A stretch of 64,000 bases of DNA from WTFV01 sp965200895 (GTDB lineage: Bacteria; Acidobacteriota; Vicinamibacteria; Vicinamibacterales; UBA8438). A program made the position numbers and the translations under genes. The stretch covers positions 2,108,001 to 2,172,000 of the forward strand of contig CBDAVM010000001.1 in assembly GCA_965200895.1 (NCBI GenBank), read 5' to 3'. Below are positions 28,551 to 36,411 of the stretch, piece by piece. The notes below the pieces were generated by a model. That model saw only the letters and a list, made by a program, of their open reading frames with translations. It had not been told where the DNA came from and made no database searches. The stretch's first letter is position 1; every line of letters begins with the position of its first letter.

Positions 28551-29623
28551 GCCGGGGCCGCCTCTTCCGACTTGAGCTTCTCGGACTGGTAGTGGGTGAC
28601 GACGGTCTCGATGAGCTCGCCGAGATCCCCGGCCAGCACCTCGGGCAGCCGGTGGGTCGTGAAGCCGATGCGGTGGTCCGTGATCCGGTTCTGGGGGAAG
28701 TTGTACGTGCGGATCTTCTCGGACCGCTCGCCGGTGCCGACCTGTCCGCGCCGGTCGCTGGCGATCTCGGACTGGCGCCGTTGCAGCTCCATCTCGTAGA
28801 GGCGTGACCGCAGCACCTTCATCGCCTTCGCCTTGTTCTTGATCTGCGACTTCTCGTCCTGCTGCGAGACGACCAGCCCGGTGGGCAGGTGGGTGATCCG
28901 CACGGCCGAGTAGGTGGTGTTGACGCTCTGGCCGCCGGGACCGCTCGAGCAGAACGTGTCGATCCGCAGTTCCTTCGGATCGATCCGGATGTCGACCTCC
29001 TCGGCTTCGGGCAGCACCGCCACGGTGGACGTGGAGGTGTGGATGCGTCCGCTCGCCTCGGTGCTCGGCACGCGCTGTACCCGGTGGACGCCGCTCTCGT
29101 ACTTCAGACGACTGTAGACGCGCCGGCCCTCGATGAGCGCCACGACCTCCTTGATGGCCCCGACGCCGGTCTCGTTCGACGACAGGACCTCCACGCGCCA
29201 GCCCTGCTCCTCGGCGAACCGCTGGTACATGCGGAAGAGGTCCGAGGCGAACAGGCCTGCCTCGTCGCCCCCGGTGCCGGCCCGGATCTCGAGGACGACG
29301 TTCTTCTCGTCGTTGGGGTCCTTCGGCAGCAGCAGCACCTTGATGGAGCCCAGCAACGTGTCCCGGCGCTCCTCGAGCGCACCCAGCTCCTGCTCGGCCA
29401 GCTCGCGCAGGTCGTCGTCGTCGCCCTCGGCGAGCTCGCGGGTCTCGGCCAGCTCGCCGACGACCGCCCTGTACTCGCGGAACTGTTCGACGAGCGGCTG
29501 GATCTCCGACAGGGTCCGGGTGTGCCTGCGGTACTCCTGCTGGTCCGCCTGCACGGCCGGATCGCTGATGAGCGCCATCAGCTTGTCGTACCGTTCCTCT
29601 ATGCCCTGCAGCTTGTCGAACAT
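28547..29623 (-). CDS. prfA: Peptide chain release factor 1
   Basis: Recognises UAA and UAG and triggers peptide release. About 358 residues. Seen: the catalytic GPGGQSVNTTYSAVRITHLP with GGQ, and the stop-codon recognition region RVPSTEASGRIHTS, where the RF1 tripeptide PxT reads PST; RF2 would carry SPF here. I chose ATG 29623 (MFDKLQGIEERY), typical of the family; a GTG at 29638 overlapping the moaD stop would add five residues. It sits between moaD and prmC. Confidence 0.96.
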   Translation of the reverse strand: MFDKLQGIEERYDKLMALISDPAVQADQQEYRRHTRTLSEIQPLVEQFREYRAVVGELAETRELAEGDDDDLRELAEQELGALEERRDTLLGSIKVLLLPKDPNDEKNVVLEIRAGTGGDEAGLFASDLFRMYQRFAEEQGWRVEVLSSNETGVGAIKEVVALIEGRRVYSRLKYESGVHRVQRVPSTEASGRIHTSTSTVAVLPEAEEVDIRIDPKELRIDTFCSSGPGGQSVNTTYSAVRITHLPTGLVVSQQDEKSQIKNKAKAMKVLRSRLYEMELQRRQSEIASDRRGQVGTGERSEKIRTYNFPQNRITDHRIGFTTHRLPEVLAGDLGELIETVVTHYQSEKLKSEEAAPA

Positions 29624-29630
29624 TGGACGG

Positions 29631-29876
29631 TCACCCACCCGAGACGGGCGGCAGGAACGCCACCTCGTCGCCGTCGGCGATCCGGGCGTCCATCCGGGCG
29701 TACTCCGCGTTGACGGCGACCGAGACGGCGCCCCGGTAGCCGGCGAGCTCCGGATACTCGTCAGCCAGCAGGTTCCAGACCGCGCCTGCGGTGGAGCCGC
29801 CCGGCAACTCCCGGGCCAGGTCGGAGCCGCCCGCGATGTCGCGCAGCCTGGCGAAGAGTCGAACCGTCACGCGCAT
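29631..29876 (-). CDS. moaD: Molybdopterin synthase small subunit MoaD
   Basis: 81-residue ubiquitin-like sulfur carrier whose C-terminal Gly-Gly is thiocarboxylated and delivers sulfur to precursor Z in molybdenum cofactor synthesis. Seen: VRLFARLRDIAGG near the start, VAVNAEY in the middle and the terminal FLPPVSGG. It overlaps moaE by 10 bp, so the two synthase subunits are co-translated. Length and ending rule out ThiS, which is shorter. Confidence 0.94.
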   Translation of the reverse strand: MRVTVRLFARLRDIAGGSDLARELPGGSTAGAVWNLLADEYPELAGYRGAVSVAVNAEYARMDARIADGDEVAFLPPVSGG

Positions 29877-30361
29877 GCGACACGCAGAGCCCGTCCGCGG
29901 GCTTCCTCGTCATCGGGGTCGGCAGTGGCCCCCTCGATCCACACGTCGCCCCCTTCGAAGAACTCGTGCTTCCAGATCGGCGCAATCTGCTTGATGCGCT
30001 CGATCGCATAGCGGCACACTGCGAAGGCGTCGGCGCGATGCGGCGACGCCGCGACGATGGCGACGCTCGCCTCGCCGATCGCCAGCGTCCCGATGCGATG
30101 ATGCACGGCCATGTGGGCGTCGGGCCAGCGCTCCGCCGCCTCGGCCGCAATCCGTTCGAACGACCTGATCGCGAGCGGTTCGTAGGCCTCGTACTCCAAT
30201 CGATCGACCGAGCGGCCCTGATTCTCGTTGCGGACGGTTCCCAGAAAGGACGTGACCGCGCCGGCGTTCGCCGGTGCGCCTTCGAACTGTCGTGCGACGA
30301 GGTCGATGAGCGGCTCCAGCGCGAGCGGCTGCGTGGTGACCACGAAGGCGGGGGCCCCCAT
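29867..30361 (-). CDS. moaE: Molybdopterin synthase catalytic subunit MoaE
   Basis: 164 residues. Forms a heterotetramer with MoaD and inserts two sulfurs to make molybdopterin. Seen: AGAVTSFLGTVRNENQGR, LEYEAYEPLA, HHRIGTLAIGEASVAIVAAS, and the active-site KQIAPIWKHEFFEGG with its two Lys. Other cofactor genes (moaA, moaC, moeA) are not in the window. A TATACT with a TGn extension ends 8 nt before the ATG, suggesting moaE can be started independently of thiD upstream. Confidence 0.95.
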   Translation of the reverse strand: MGAPAFVVTTQPLALEPLIDLVARQFEGAPANAGAVTSFLGTVRNENQGRSVDRLEYEAYEPLAIRSFERIAAEAAERWPDAHMAVHHRIGTLAIGEASVAIVAASPHRADAFAVCRYAIERIKQIAPIWKHEFFEGGDVWIEGATADPDDEEARGRALRVACA

Positions 30362-30369
30362 GTCCCGGC

Positions 30370-30378
30370 AGTATAGCA
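30370..30378 (-). promoter_or_regulatory. Extended -10 hexamer just ahead of moaE
   Basis: Minus-strand TGCTATACT (30378-30370) ends 8 nt before the moaE ATG; no ribosome binding site lies in the gap. Likely a leaderless or near-leaderless start. Confidence 0.55.
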
Positions 30379-30388
30379 GTCGTGCATT

Positions 30389-30442
30389 CCAGCCGGCGGT
30401 GCAGTTGTCGCGGCGCCAGCCGGCGGCGCAGCGGTCGCGGCG
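30389..30442. repeat. Two tandem copies of a 27-bp unit between thiD and moaE
   Basis: Copies at 30389-30415 and 30416-30442 both begin CCAGCCGGCGG and end GTCGCGGCG, differing at about three positions. They occupy most of the 93-bp gap between two same-strand genes. Confidence 0.7.
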
Positions 30443-30454
30443 GGTGGCGACCGG

Positions 30455-31285
30455 TCAGTCGGTCGGTGCGCCGGTTCCAGCGGCGGTCGTCCCACCGGGC
30501 CGTCCGTGGTCGAGCAGCGGGCCGTGACCACCGACTCGTTGCGCCCGTCGGAGTGCATCGGCGACGTACCGCTGTGCGTCTTCCGCCGCGGCCGGGAGTG
30601 CGCGGCCCACGGCGAGGCCTGCCGTCAGGGCTGCGCTGAACGTGCAACCGGTACCGTGGGTTCGGCTGCCGCCGGCGCCGCCCACGCGCGGCGCCGCAAT
30701 CTCGACCGGGCCGGTACCGTCGTCGAGGAGGTCGACGACGGCGTCCGTTTCCTCGTCCAGATGTCCCCCGGTGACGATCACGGCCGCCGCGCCCAGGTCG
30801 CGGATGCGCCGCGCCGCTTCCCGCGCCGCCGCGCGCGACGTGATCCGGATACCGCTCAGCCGTTCCGCTTCCATGCGGTTCGGGGTCACCACCGCGGCCA
30901 ACGGCAGAAGTCGCGTCTTCAGGCGGCGGACTCCGTCCGCATCGAGCAGACGGCTGCCGCTCGTCGAGACCAGCACGGGGTCGACGACGGGACGGATGGC
31001 CGCCGTCTCGAGTTGTCGACACACGACGTCGACGATCGCGCCCGTCGAGAGCATGCCGGTCTTGGCTGCGGCAACGGGGAAGTCCGCGGCGACCGCCGCG
31101 ATCTGCGCCGCAACCACTTCTGCTGGCAAGGTGCGGGTACAGGAGATCCCCACCCGGTTCTGGGCGGTGACAGCGGTAACGGCGCTCAGTCCATGGACGC
31201 CGAACGCCGCGAAGGTCTTCAGGTCGGCCTGTATGCCGGCGCCGCCTCCCGAGTCGCTGCCGGCGATGGTGAGGACGGCTTGCAT
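30455..31285 (-). CDS. thiD: Hydroxymethylpyrimidine/phosphomethylpyrimidine kinase
   Basis: Ribokinase-fold enzyme that phosphorylates HMP and HMP-P in thiamin synthesis. 276 residues. Seen: the N-terminal LTIAGSDSGGGAGIQADLKT, VTAVTAQNRVG, KTGMLST, PVVDPVLVSTSGSRLL, VVTPNRMEAE, and the catalytic-base region SRTHGTGCTFSAAL. No TPP riboswitch is visible upstream. It lies 14 bp after the methyltransferase gene; AGGAG stands about 12 nt before the ATG. Confidence 0.95.
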   Translation of the reverse strand: MQAVLTIAGSDSGGGAGIQADLKTFAAFGVHGLSAVTAVTAQNRVGISCTRTLPAEVVAAQIAAVAADFPVAAAKTGMLSTGAIVDVVCRQLETAAIRPVVDPVLVSTSGSRLLDADGVRRLKTRLLPLAAVVTPNRMEAERLSGIRITSRAAAREAARRIRDLGAAAVIVTGGHLDEETDAVVDLLDDGTGPVEIAAPRVGGAGGSRTHGTGCTFSAALTAGLAVGRALPAAAEDAQRYVADALRRAQRVGGHGPLLDHGRPGGTTAAGTGAPTD

Positions 31286-31299
31286 CGCGGCGCAAGCTC

Positions 31300-32001
31300 C
31301 TAGCGGGTCGGCGTGCGCCCGTCATTGCGGGCAAAGACGAGCAGGTACTGATAACGGAAGCCATTCTCCCGGGCCAGCAGACGGAATCCTGCGTCCTGCG
31401 CGTCGCGGATGACCCTGTCGGGTTCGACGCGCTGGTCGAGCGGTGGTCCGGGACCGCCGCCATCGAGTTTGTACTCGACGATACCGACGCGCCCGCCCGG
31501 CTTCAGGCGGGGCGCCACGTTTCTGAGCAGCGTGACCGGATCCTCGACCTGGCTGTACACCTCGACCATCAGGAGCGCGTCTATCGGACCCGGCAGCAGC
31601 GGATTCGTGGGCGTCCCGATGACCGCCTGCACGTTGGTCAGCCCCGCACGCCTGACACGCCGGTTGATCGACTCGATCATCTGCGGCTGGATGTCTTCCG
31701 CGTAGACGAGCCCGTTCGGTCCGACGCGTTGAGCCAGCCGCACGGTGAACCAGCCTCCGCCGGCACCGATATCCGCCACCACCGCGCCGTCGGCGATGCT
31801 GAGCGCGTCCATGATCAACTCCGGTTCCTGCCAGGCGTCCCGGTCGGGCCCTTCGAGCAGGCCGAGATCCTGCGGCGGGAACAGGCGACCGTGGGTGGGG
31901 CGCACCTGTGCGTGGACGGCCGCCAGGCAAGGGCCCAGGAGAGCACCGATCAGCACGGCGGCCAGCGGCGCGGTTCCCGGTCTCGATCTCACGCCCTTCA
32001 T
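31300..32001 (-). CDS. SAM-dependent methyltransferase with an N-terminal signal peptide
   Basis: 233 residues. The class I SAM-binding core is clear: VVADIGAGGGWFTVRLAQ (motif I), VYAEDIQPQMIESI, LLPGPIDALLMVEVYSQVED and LRNVAPRLKPGGRVGIVEY. Residues 1-32 form a basic n-region plus hydrophobic stretch (LAAVLIGALLGPCLAAVHAQ) that looks like a cleavable signal peptide. Export of a SAM enzyme is puzzling because SAM is cytoplasmic; such proteins are nevertheless seen in other genomes. Substrate unknown. ATG 32001 is the only start that gives the signal peptide. Confidence 0.85.
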   Translation of the reverse strand: MKGVRSRPGTAPLAAVLIGALLGPCLAAVHAQVRPTHGRLFPPQDLGLLEGPDRDAWQEPELIMDALSIADGAVVADIGAGGGWFTVRLAQRVGPNGLVYAEDIQPQMIESINRRVRRAGLTNVQAVIGTPTNPLLPGPIDALLMVEVYSQVEDPVTLLRNVAPRLKPGGRVGIVEYKLDGGGPGPPLDQRVEPDRVIRDAQDAGFRLLARENGFRYQYLLVFARNDGRTPTR

Positions 32002-32093
32002 CCTAGCCCGACAATCGTCGTCTGGCCCGACAATCGTCGCCTGCGGCTCCGCTTCCCGCCCAACCGGGCCTGACCGGGAGCCTGCACCGTTCC

Positions 32094-33023
32094 TTACGGC
32101 GCAGACTCCTGGCAGGGCGTGTCCGGTTCGGCGATCGGCCGCATCGACGGGCGCGCGTATCCACGTCCTGCCGCGAGCACGTCCAGGCGCTGCGTCTCCA
32201 GATCCAGCACCGGCAGAATCGCGAACGCCGTCTCCGTGGGCACGTCGACCTGTTTCAGGTAGCCTCCGCACGCGCGGCAGAGCTCGATGCGCCTTCCGGC
32301 GTGCGCTTCGTCCGCGGTTGCCGTCAGGAAGGTGTCGCCGGACGCTGCACAGTAGACGCATGCGTCGGCCCGCAGTATCCAGTCCGCTCCGCAGAAGGAG
32401 CAGCGCGCGTGGCGCTTGCCGTCCCGCGCTTCCGCCAGCGCCGGCCAGGAACCGCAGGCGGGACACTCGCCGCGAGACCAGCTCCGGAGGGCGGCCCCGA
32501 CCGCGGGCGAGGTGGATGTGGCGGACACGAGCGCGTCATGCCGGAGCCGGTGAGCCACCGGCCCGACCGCCAGCTCGGCGACCAGCCAGACCAGATCGGG
32601 GGCGACGCCGACATGGTTCGCCCGCTGCCGGATCGCCTGCTGCCGGCGGGCCAGTGACGCGCGCAGCAGGGATTCCGGTTCGATCTCGCCGTGCTCGATG
32701 ACTGCACGCACGCGCCGCGCCGGGTCACCGGCGCCCCCGGCTGCGAAGTCGTCGCAGAAACCCAGGAGAAACGGCAGCAGACGGTCCACGTCGAGGTCGA
32801 CTGCCAGATCGAGCACGGGGGGGCGCTGCTGTTCGAGTCGTTCGAGCAGATCGGCGGGCGCCGCACTCGCCCCGCCGATGATCAGGGGGGTCTGCGCCAT
32901 CAACTCCAGGCTGCGGGTGACCAGCACGCGCTGCATGTCCACGGCGGCGCCGAGTTCCGGCTCTTCGTCGACGAGCCGCAGCCAGCGTGGTTCAGCGTCG
33001 TCGAGGGGGTCACGATGCGCCAT
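32094..33023 (-). CDS. fdhE: Formate dehydrogenase accessory protein FdhE
   Basis: 309 residues. Cytoplasmic iron-binding factor needed to activate respiratory formate dehydrogenases. Seen: four CxxC motifs in the C-terminal half (CPAC, CSFC, CVYC, CRAC) in the FdhE order, RIELCRACGGYLKQVDV, and near the end YARPSMRP, matching the family GYARSS-type ending. The formate dehydrogenase genes are not in the window, but molybdenum cofactor genes lie downstream and tRNA-Sec lies 3 kb away. Its ATG is preceded at 8 nt by GATACT, and it diverges from erpA. Confidence 0.9.
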   Translation of the reverse strand: MAHRDPLDDAEPRWLRLVDEEPELGAAVDMQRVLVTRSLELMAQTPLIIGGASAAPADLLERLEQQRPPVLDLAVDLDVDRLLPFLLGFCDDFAAGGAGDPARRVRAVIEHGEIEPESLLRASLARRQQAIRQRANHVGVAPDLVWLVAELAVGPVAHRLRHDALVSATSTSPAVGAALRSWSRGECPACGSWPALAEARDGKRHARCSFCGADWILRADACVYCAASGDTFLTATADEAHAGRRIELCRACGGYLKQVDVPTETAFAILPVLDLETQRLDVLAAGRGYARPSMRPIAEPDTPCQESAP

Positions 33024-33078
33024 GCGGCGTCAGTATCGCACGGCAGCAACGGCATGTTCACGCGCAACCGAGGCGCGC

Positions 33079-33084
33079 TATACT
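33079..33084 (+). promoter_or_regulatory. -10 hexamer of erpA, leaderless type
   Basis: TATACT ends 5 nt before the ATG at 33090; the five bases between (GTGTC) hold no ribosome binding site. A weak GTTCAC lies 17 bp upstream as a possible -35. Confidence 0.6.
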
Positions 33085-33089
33085 GTGTC

Positions 33090-33470
33090 ATGACCAGGGG
33101 GACTGTTGAAGTGGCTGAAACGACTACTGTTGCAGGCGGGCCGGTGGCCGTGACCGACGCGGCGGCGGGCAGGATCCAGGCTCTGCTGGCCGAGGAGCAG
33201 AAGAGCGACGCGGGGTTGCGGGTGTTCGTGCAGGGCGGTGGCTGTTCCGGGTTCCAGTACGGGTTGATGATCGAAGAGGGTTCGGGTGACGCCGAATCGG
33301 ACAGGATCTTCGAATCCAACGGCATCCGGCTGTTCGTGGATCCGATCAGCGTGCGTTACCTGGCGGGAGCCGAGGTCGACTTCGTGGACAACCTCATGGG
33401 CGGCGGCTTCACCATCCGCAACCCGAACGCCAAGACGACCTGCGGATGCGGGCAGTCGTTCGGTGCGTAG
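33090..33470 (+). CDS. erpA: A-type iron-sulfur carrier (ErpA/HesB/IscA family)
   Basis: 126-residue Fe-S cluster carrier that passes clusters to apoproteins. The three ligand Cys are present: Cys52 in VQGGGCSGFQYGL, then Cys118 and Cys120 in TTCGCGQSF. FVDPISVRYLAGAEVDF and LMGGGFTIRNPNA also match ErpA. The first 16 residues are an extension and a later GTG (MAETTT...) could be the real start. Downstream lies the Fur-rubrerythrin gene (67 bp), and fdhE diverges upstream, so the position is rich in iron biology. Confidence 0.94.
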   Translation: MTRGTVEVAETTTVAGGPVAVTDAAAGRIQALLAEEQKSDAGLRVFVQGGGCSGFQYGLMIEEGSGDAESDRIFESNGIRLFVDPISVRYLAGAEVDFVDNLMGGGFTIRNPNAKTTCGCGQSFGA

Positions 33471-33537
33471 TCGCACTGTATTTCCGATCGGTTCCCCGAT
33501 GCGGTCGCGTTGAGGCTGCAGACTGCTGATACGAGCG

Positions 33538-34515
33538 ATGGACCCGCTTTCAGAATACGTCGAGCGTCTTCGGCCTCCGGGCGACCGGCGGTCGAGCAAA
33601 CGGGATCGGATCGTCAACATTTTCCTGCAGCAGGACGGGCACCTGAGCGCCGACGATCTGGTGGACGTGGTTCGTCGCGACGGCGGGAAGATCAGTCGCG
33701 CCACTGTCTACCGCACGCTGCAGTGGATGGTGGAGGCCGGCATCGCCCGCAAGGTCGACTTCGGTGAGGGGCGGTTCCGGTTCGAGCACTCCTACCGTCA
33801 TCCCAGGCACTTCCATCTGGTCTGCAAGAGCTGCAATCAGTCTTCCGAGTTTCTGTCCTCCGACATCGAAGGGTTGCTCGAGGAGATCGCGGCAGCGCGG
33901 GGATTCGAGGCGCGCAAGAGCGTCGTGCAGATATACGGCACGTGTGACGCGTGCCGGACGGGACGGCGGGCCGCGCCCGACAAGGTGACCACCGAGCTGC
34001 TCTTTGCGCGCGACGCGCTGCGCATCGCCATCGCGACCGAGCGCAGCGGGCTCGCGTTCTACCAGCGTGCGGCGCGCCTGACCCGGGACGCTCGCGGCCG
34101 TCAGGTGTTCCACAAGCTGGCCGACGAGGAGAAGGAGCACCTCGCCACGCTCGAGGCGCGCTATGCCGAATTGCTCGAACAGGATCCTCGACTCGAGTCG
34201 CACCCAACGTTCCTCTTCTTCAAGGGCGCGGCGAACGGCCTGTTCGCGGCGGGGGCCGACGAGTTGTCCCACGGCGTCGATGACAGCGCCGCTCTCCGGA
34301 TCGGCATTCGGTGCGAGCGCGGTTCACATCGTTTCTTCAAGCGTTACGGGGAGCGGTTCGAGGATTCCGAGGGCAAGCGGATCTTTCTCGAGTTCGCCGA
34401 AGAGGAACGCGAACATCTGGAGCTGTTGATGCGCGAGTACCGTGCGCTTCGCGCCCGGCAGGCGAAGACCTCGCCGGAACCCCGCGCCCGGCGGAAGCCG
34501 CGCGCGAGTGCCTGA
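33538..34515 (+). CDS. Fur-family regulator fused to a rubrerythrin-like diiron domain
   Basis: 325 residues. Residues 1-145 are a Fur protein: winged helix with SRATVYRTLQWMVEAGIA, the metal site HPRHFHLVCKSC (His88, His91, His93, Cys96, Cys99) and a second Cys pair (136, 139). Residues 150-305 are a ferritin-like four-helix bundle with a complete diiron ligand set: Glu168 (TERSGLAFY), Glu198 and His201 (DEEKEHL), Glu260 (CERGSHRFF), Glu290 and His293 (EEEREHL). Tail is basic. A single protein thus joins an iron or peroxide sensing repressor to a diiron peroxidase-type domain. No rubredoxin knuckle is present. It follows erpA by 67 bp; the start ATG lacks a clear ribosome binding site. Confidence 0.92.
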   Translation: MDPLSEYVERLRPPGDRRSSKRDRIVNIFLQQDGHLSADDLVDVVRRDGGKISRATVYRTLQWMVEAGIARKVDFGEGRFRFEHSYRHPRHFHLVCKSCNQSSEFLSSDIEGLLEEIAAARGFEARKSVVQIYGTCDACRTGRRAAPDKVTTELLFARDALRIAIATERSGLAFYQRAARLTRDARGRQVFHKLADEEKEHLATLEARYAELLEQDPRLESHPTFLFFKGAANGLFAAGADELSHGVDDSAALRIGIRCERGSHRFFKRYGERFEDSEGKRIFLEFAEEEREHLELLMREYRALRARQAKTSPEPRARRKPRASA

Positions 34516-34574
34516 CACCGCATCGACCGACTGCCCGCGCCCGCACCGCATCCCCGCCGTCCTCCGGCCCGGCC

Positions 34575-35444
34575 ATGATCGATCTGCACACGCATACGAC
34601 CGCTTCGGACGGCGCGCTGACGCCGCGTGAACTGGTGGAACGTGCCCACGGTCTGGGCATACGGACGCTGAGCGTGACGGACCACGACACGCTGGCCGGC
34701 GTCCCCGCGGCCGCCGCGGCGGCCGCGGCGTGCGGCATGGAGCTTCTGCCGGGCATCGAGATTACTGCCGTCCACGAGGGACGCGATGTGCACATGCTGG
34801 CCTACTTCCGCGACCCGCAACCGGCGGGTCTGGCGCCGTTCCTGGAGCACCAGCGGCAGGACCGTGCGCGGCGCGCGCGCGCGATGTCCGCCCGCCTGGC
34901 GTCGCTCGGGGCGCCGATCGACATGGAAGACCTCATCGCCGGGGCCGCCGCGGCAGGCAAGGCGGTCGCGCGGCCCACCGTGGCCCGCGCGTTGCTCGAC
35001 GCGGGTCACGTGACGAGTCTTCAGCAGGCCTTCGACCGCTGGCTCGCCGACGGCAAACCCGCCTACGTACCGCGCACCGGTGCATCGCCCGCCGAGGTCA
35101 TTCGTCTCGTGAGGCGGTCGGGGGGCGTGCCCGTGCTCGCGCATCCCGGGTTGCTGCGCAAGGACGAGTTGATTCCGGATCTCGTAGCGGCGGGTCTGGG
35201 CGCCATCGAGGCGTACCACAGCGACCATGATTCCGGCACCCGGTCACGCTACCTGCGTGTCGCGGAGCGGCATGGCCTCGCCGTGTCGGGCGGGTCCGAC
35301 TTCCACGCCGATGACCATCCCCGGGCCGGCTGCCTGGGGCGGGTCGGTCTGCCGCGCGAGCGATTCATGCCGCTGTTCCAGCGGGTGGTGGAGGCGCACG
35401 CCGCCGTGCACGAGCAGTCGATGCAGCCCGAGGCGGCGCGATGA
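34575..35444 (+). CDS. PHP-domain phosphoesterase (RNase AM / nucleoside bisphosphatase type)
   Basis: 289 residues. Metal-dependent phosphoesterase of the polymerase-and-histidinol-phosphatase fold. Seen: IDLHTHTTASDGALTPREL, SVTDHDTLAGV, LLPGIEIT, VLAHPGLL, and GGSDFHADDHP, together supplying the metal-binding His and Asp residues. This matches the YciV/TrpH group, whose characterised members act on 3',5'-nucleoside bisphosphates and RNA 5' ends. ATG 34575 begins at the family start MIDLHTHT. It is coupled to the next gene by a 4-bp ATGA overlap. Confidence 0.9.
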   Translation: MIDLHTHTTASDGALTPRELVERAHGLGIRTLSVTDHDTLAGVPAAAAAAAACGMELLPGIEITAVHEGRDVHMLAYFRDPQPAGLAPFLEHQRQDRARRARAMSARLASLGAPIDMEDLIAGAAAAGKAVARPTVARALLDAGHVTSLQQAFDRWLADGKPAYVPRTGASPAEVIRLVRRSGGVPVLAHPGLLRKDELIPDLVAAGLGAIEAYHSDHDSGTRSRYLRVAERHGLAVSGGSDFHADDHPRAGCLGRVGLPRERFMPLFQRVVEAHAAVHEQSMQPEAAR

Positions 35445-35911
35445 CGGCGGCGTTGATAACGTCGGCGGTGCTGGGGATTGGCGGTCTCGGTTACACCACC
35501 GTGCTCGGCTTCCTGGCGTCGGCCCCGGACCAGATCTCCCGCCACGTGACGTTCGCGATCTTCTTCACGTTCATCACGTTGCTGGCGCACTCGATGACGA
35601 TGTTCTATCTCATCGGCAAGGGCAAGGCGATTCGGGAGGCGGTGACCGACGGCGGGTTCTCCGACGAGTTGCACCTGGCAGTGGCCCGTGCGCGCCGTCC
35701 CGTATTCTCGATGGGGACCCTCGCGATGGGGCTGACGATGCTGGCGGCCGTTCTCGGGGGCGGGGTCGACACGGACGTTCTGCCGGTCGTCGTGCACTCG
35801 ATACCGGCCCTGGCCGCTCTGATGACCAACTTCCTGGCGTTCCGCGCCGAATTGACTGCGCTGGCCACGGCGGCGGACTCCGTGACCGAGGTCAACCGGC
35901 TGTTGGATTGA
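35441..35911 (+). CDS. Four-helix membrane protein of unknown function
   Basis: 156 residues with four hydrophobic segments (about 5-25, 37-58, 88-106, 113-132) and short polar loops. It contains FAIFFTFITLLAHSMTMFYLIGKGK and ARARRPVFSMGTLAMGLTML. I recognise no domain. Its start overlaps the PHP gene stop (ATGA), so the two are translated together, but a functional link is not evident. Confidence 0.8.
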   Translation: MTAALITSAVLGIGGLGYTTVLGFLASAPDQISRHVTFAIFFTFITLLAHSMTMFYLIGKGKAIREAVTDGGFSDELHLAVARARRPVFSMGTLAMGLTMLAAVLGGGVDTDVLPVVVHSIPALAALMTNFLAFRAELTALATAADSVTEVNRLLD

Positions 35912-35934
35912 AGCGACTCCGTCTCTTCAAGAGC

Positions 35935-36031
35935 TGGCGGAAGCGCCTGGGAGTCGAACCCAGCCCCCCCGCGCAAGCGGGGAGCGACCGATTTTGAAGA
36001 CCGGGAGGGCCACCGGGCCCCGTTCGCTTCC
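35935..36031 (-). tRNA. selC: tRNA-Sec (anticodon TCA)
   Basis: 97 nt including an encoded CCA. Read on the minus strand from GGAAGCGAAC: a long acceptor stem closed by GCGCTTCC, a six-pair D stem (GGGGCC with GGCCCT), an anticodon stem CCGGT/ATCGG around the loop CTTCAAA (anticodon TCA), a long variable arm (CCCCGC/GCGGGG) and a T arm CTGGGTTCGACTCCCAG. Discriminator G followed by CCA is as in E. coli selC. The organism therefore inserts selenocysteine at UGA; selA, selB and selD are not in the window. Confidence 0.95.
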
Positions 36032-36204
36032 CCGTGAGTCGGATGAGGGCTGGGGATAGGGTCGGCGGGGGCAGACCACACACGCACCCGAAGGAACACC
36101 ACAATCGTGTGGCGCGCCTCCGAGTCACGCAAGGCGGCAGTCTGCCTGGGACGCGAGCTGGAAGGATGGCGGATCTCTGTCGATGGATGACAGGGATCCG
36201 CCGA

Positions 36205-36411
36205 TCAGCTTTCGAGGAGGCGGACCTCGCCGGCGCGCGGTCCCTTCTCCGACTGCTCGGGCGTGAACTCGACGCGCTGGCCCTCGCGCAGGAGCTCGAA
36301 CACTGCGCTGCGCACTGCGCTACGGTGGAAGAAGTGCTCGATGCCTCCTTCGTCGCGGATAAACCCGAAGCCCTTGTCAATCAACAGACGTGCGATAGTG
36401 CCGCTCGGCAT
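36205..36411 (-). CDS. Cold-shock domain protein
   Basis: 68-residue OB-fold RNA chaperone. Seen: GTIARLLIDKGFGFIRDEGG (RNP1 KGFGFI), then IEHFFHRSAV (RNP2, here HFFH rather than VFVH), and VEFTPEQSEKGPRAGEVRL. The normal length for CspA-type proteins. ATG 36411 has GGAGG 6 nt upstream. A good promoter 140 nt away gives it a long leader like those of cold-induced csp genes. Confidence 0.93.
   Translation of the reverse strand: MPSGTIARLLIDKGFGFIRDEGGIEHFFHRSAVRSAVFELLREGQRVEFTPEQSEKGPRAGEVRLLES

Noticed and set aside
31286..31299. TPP riboswitch ahead of thiD
   Set aside because: Only 14 bp separate thiD from the upstream gene; there is no room for the aptamer.
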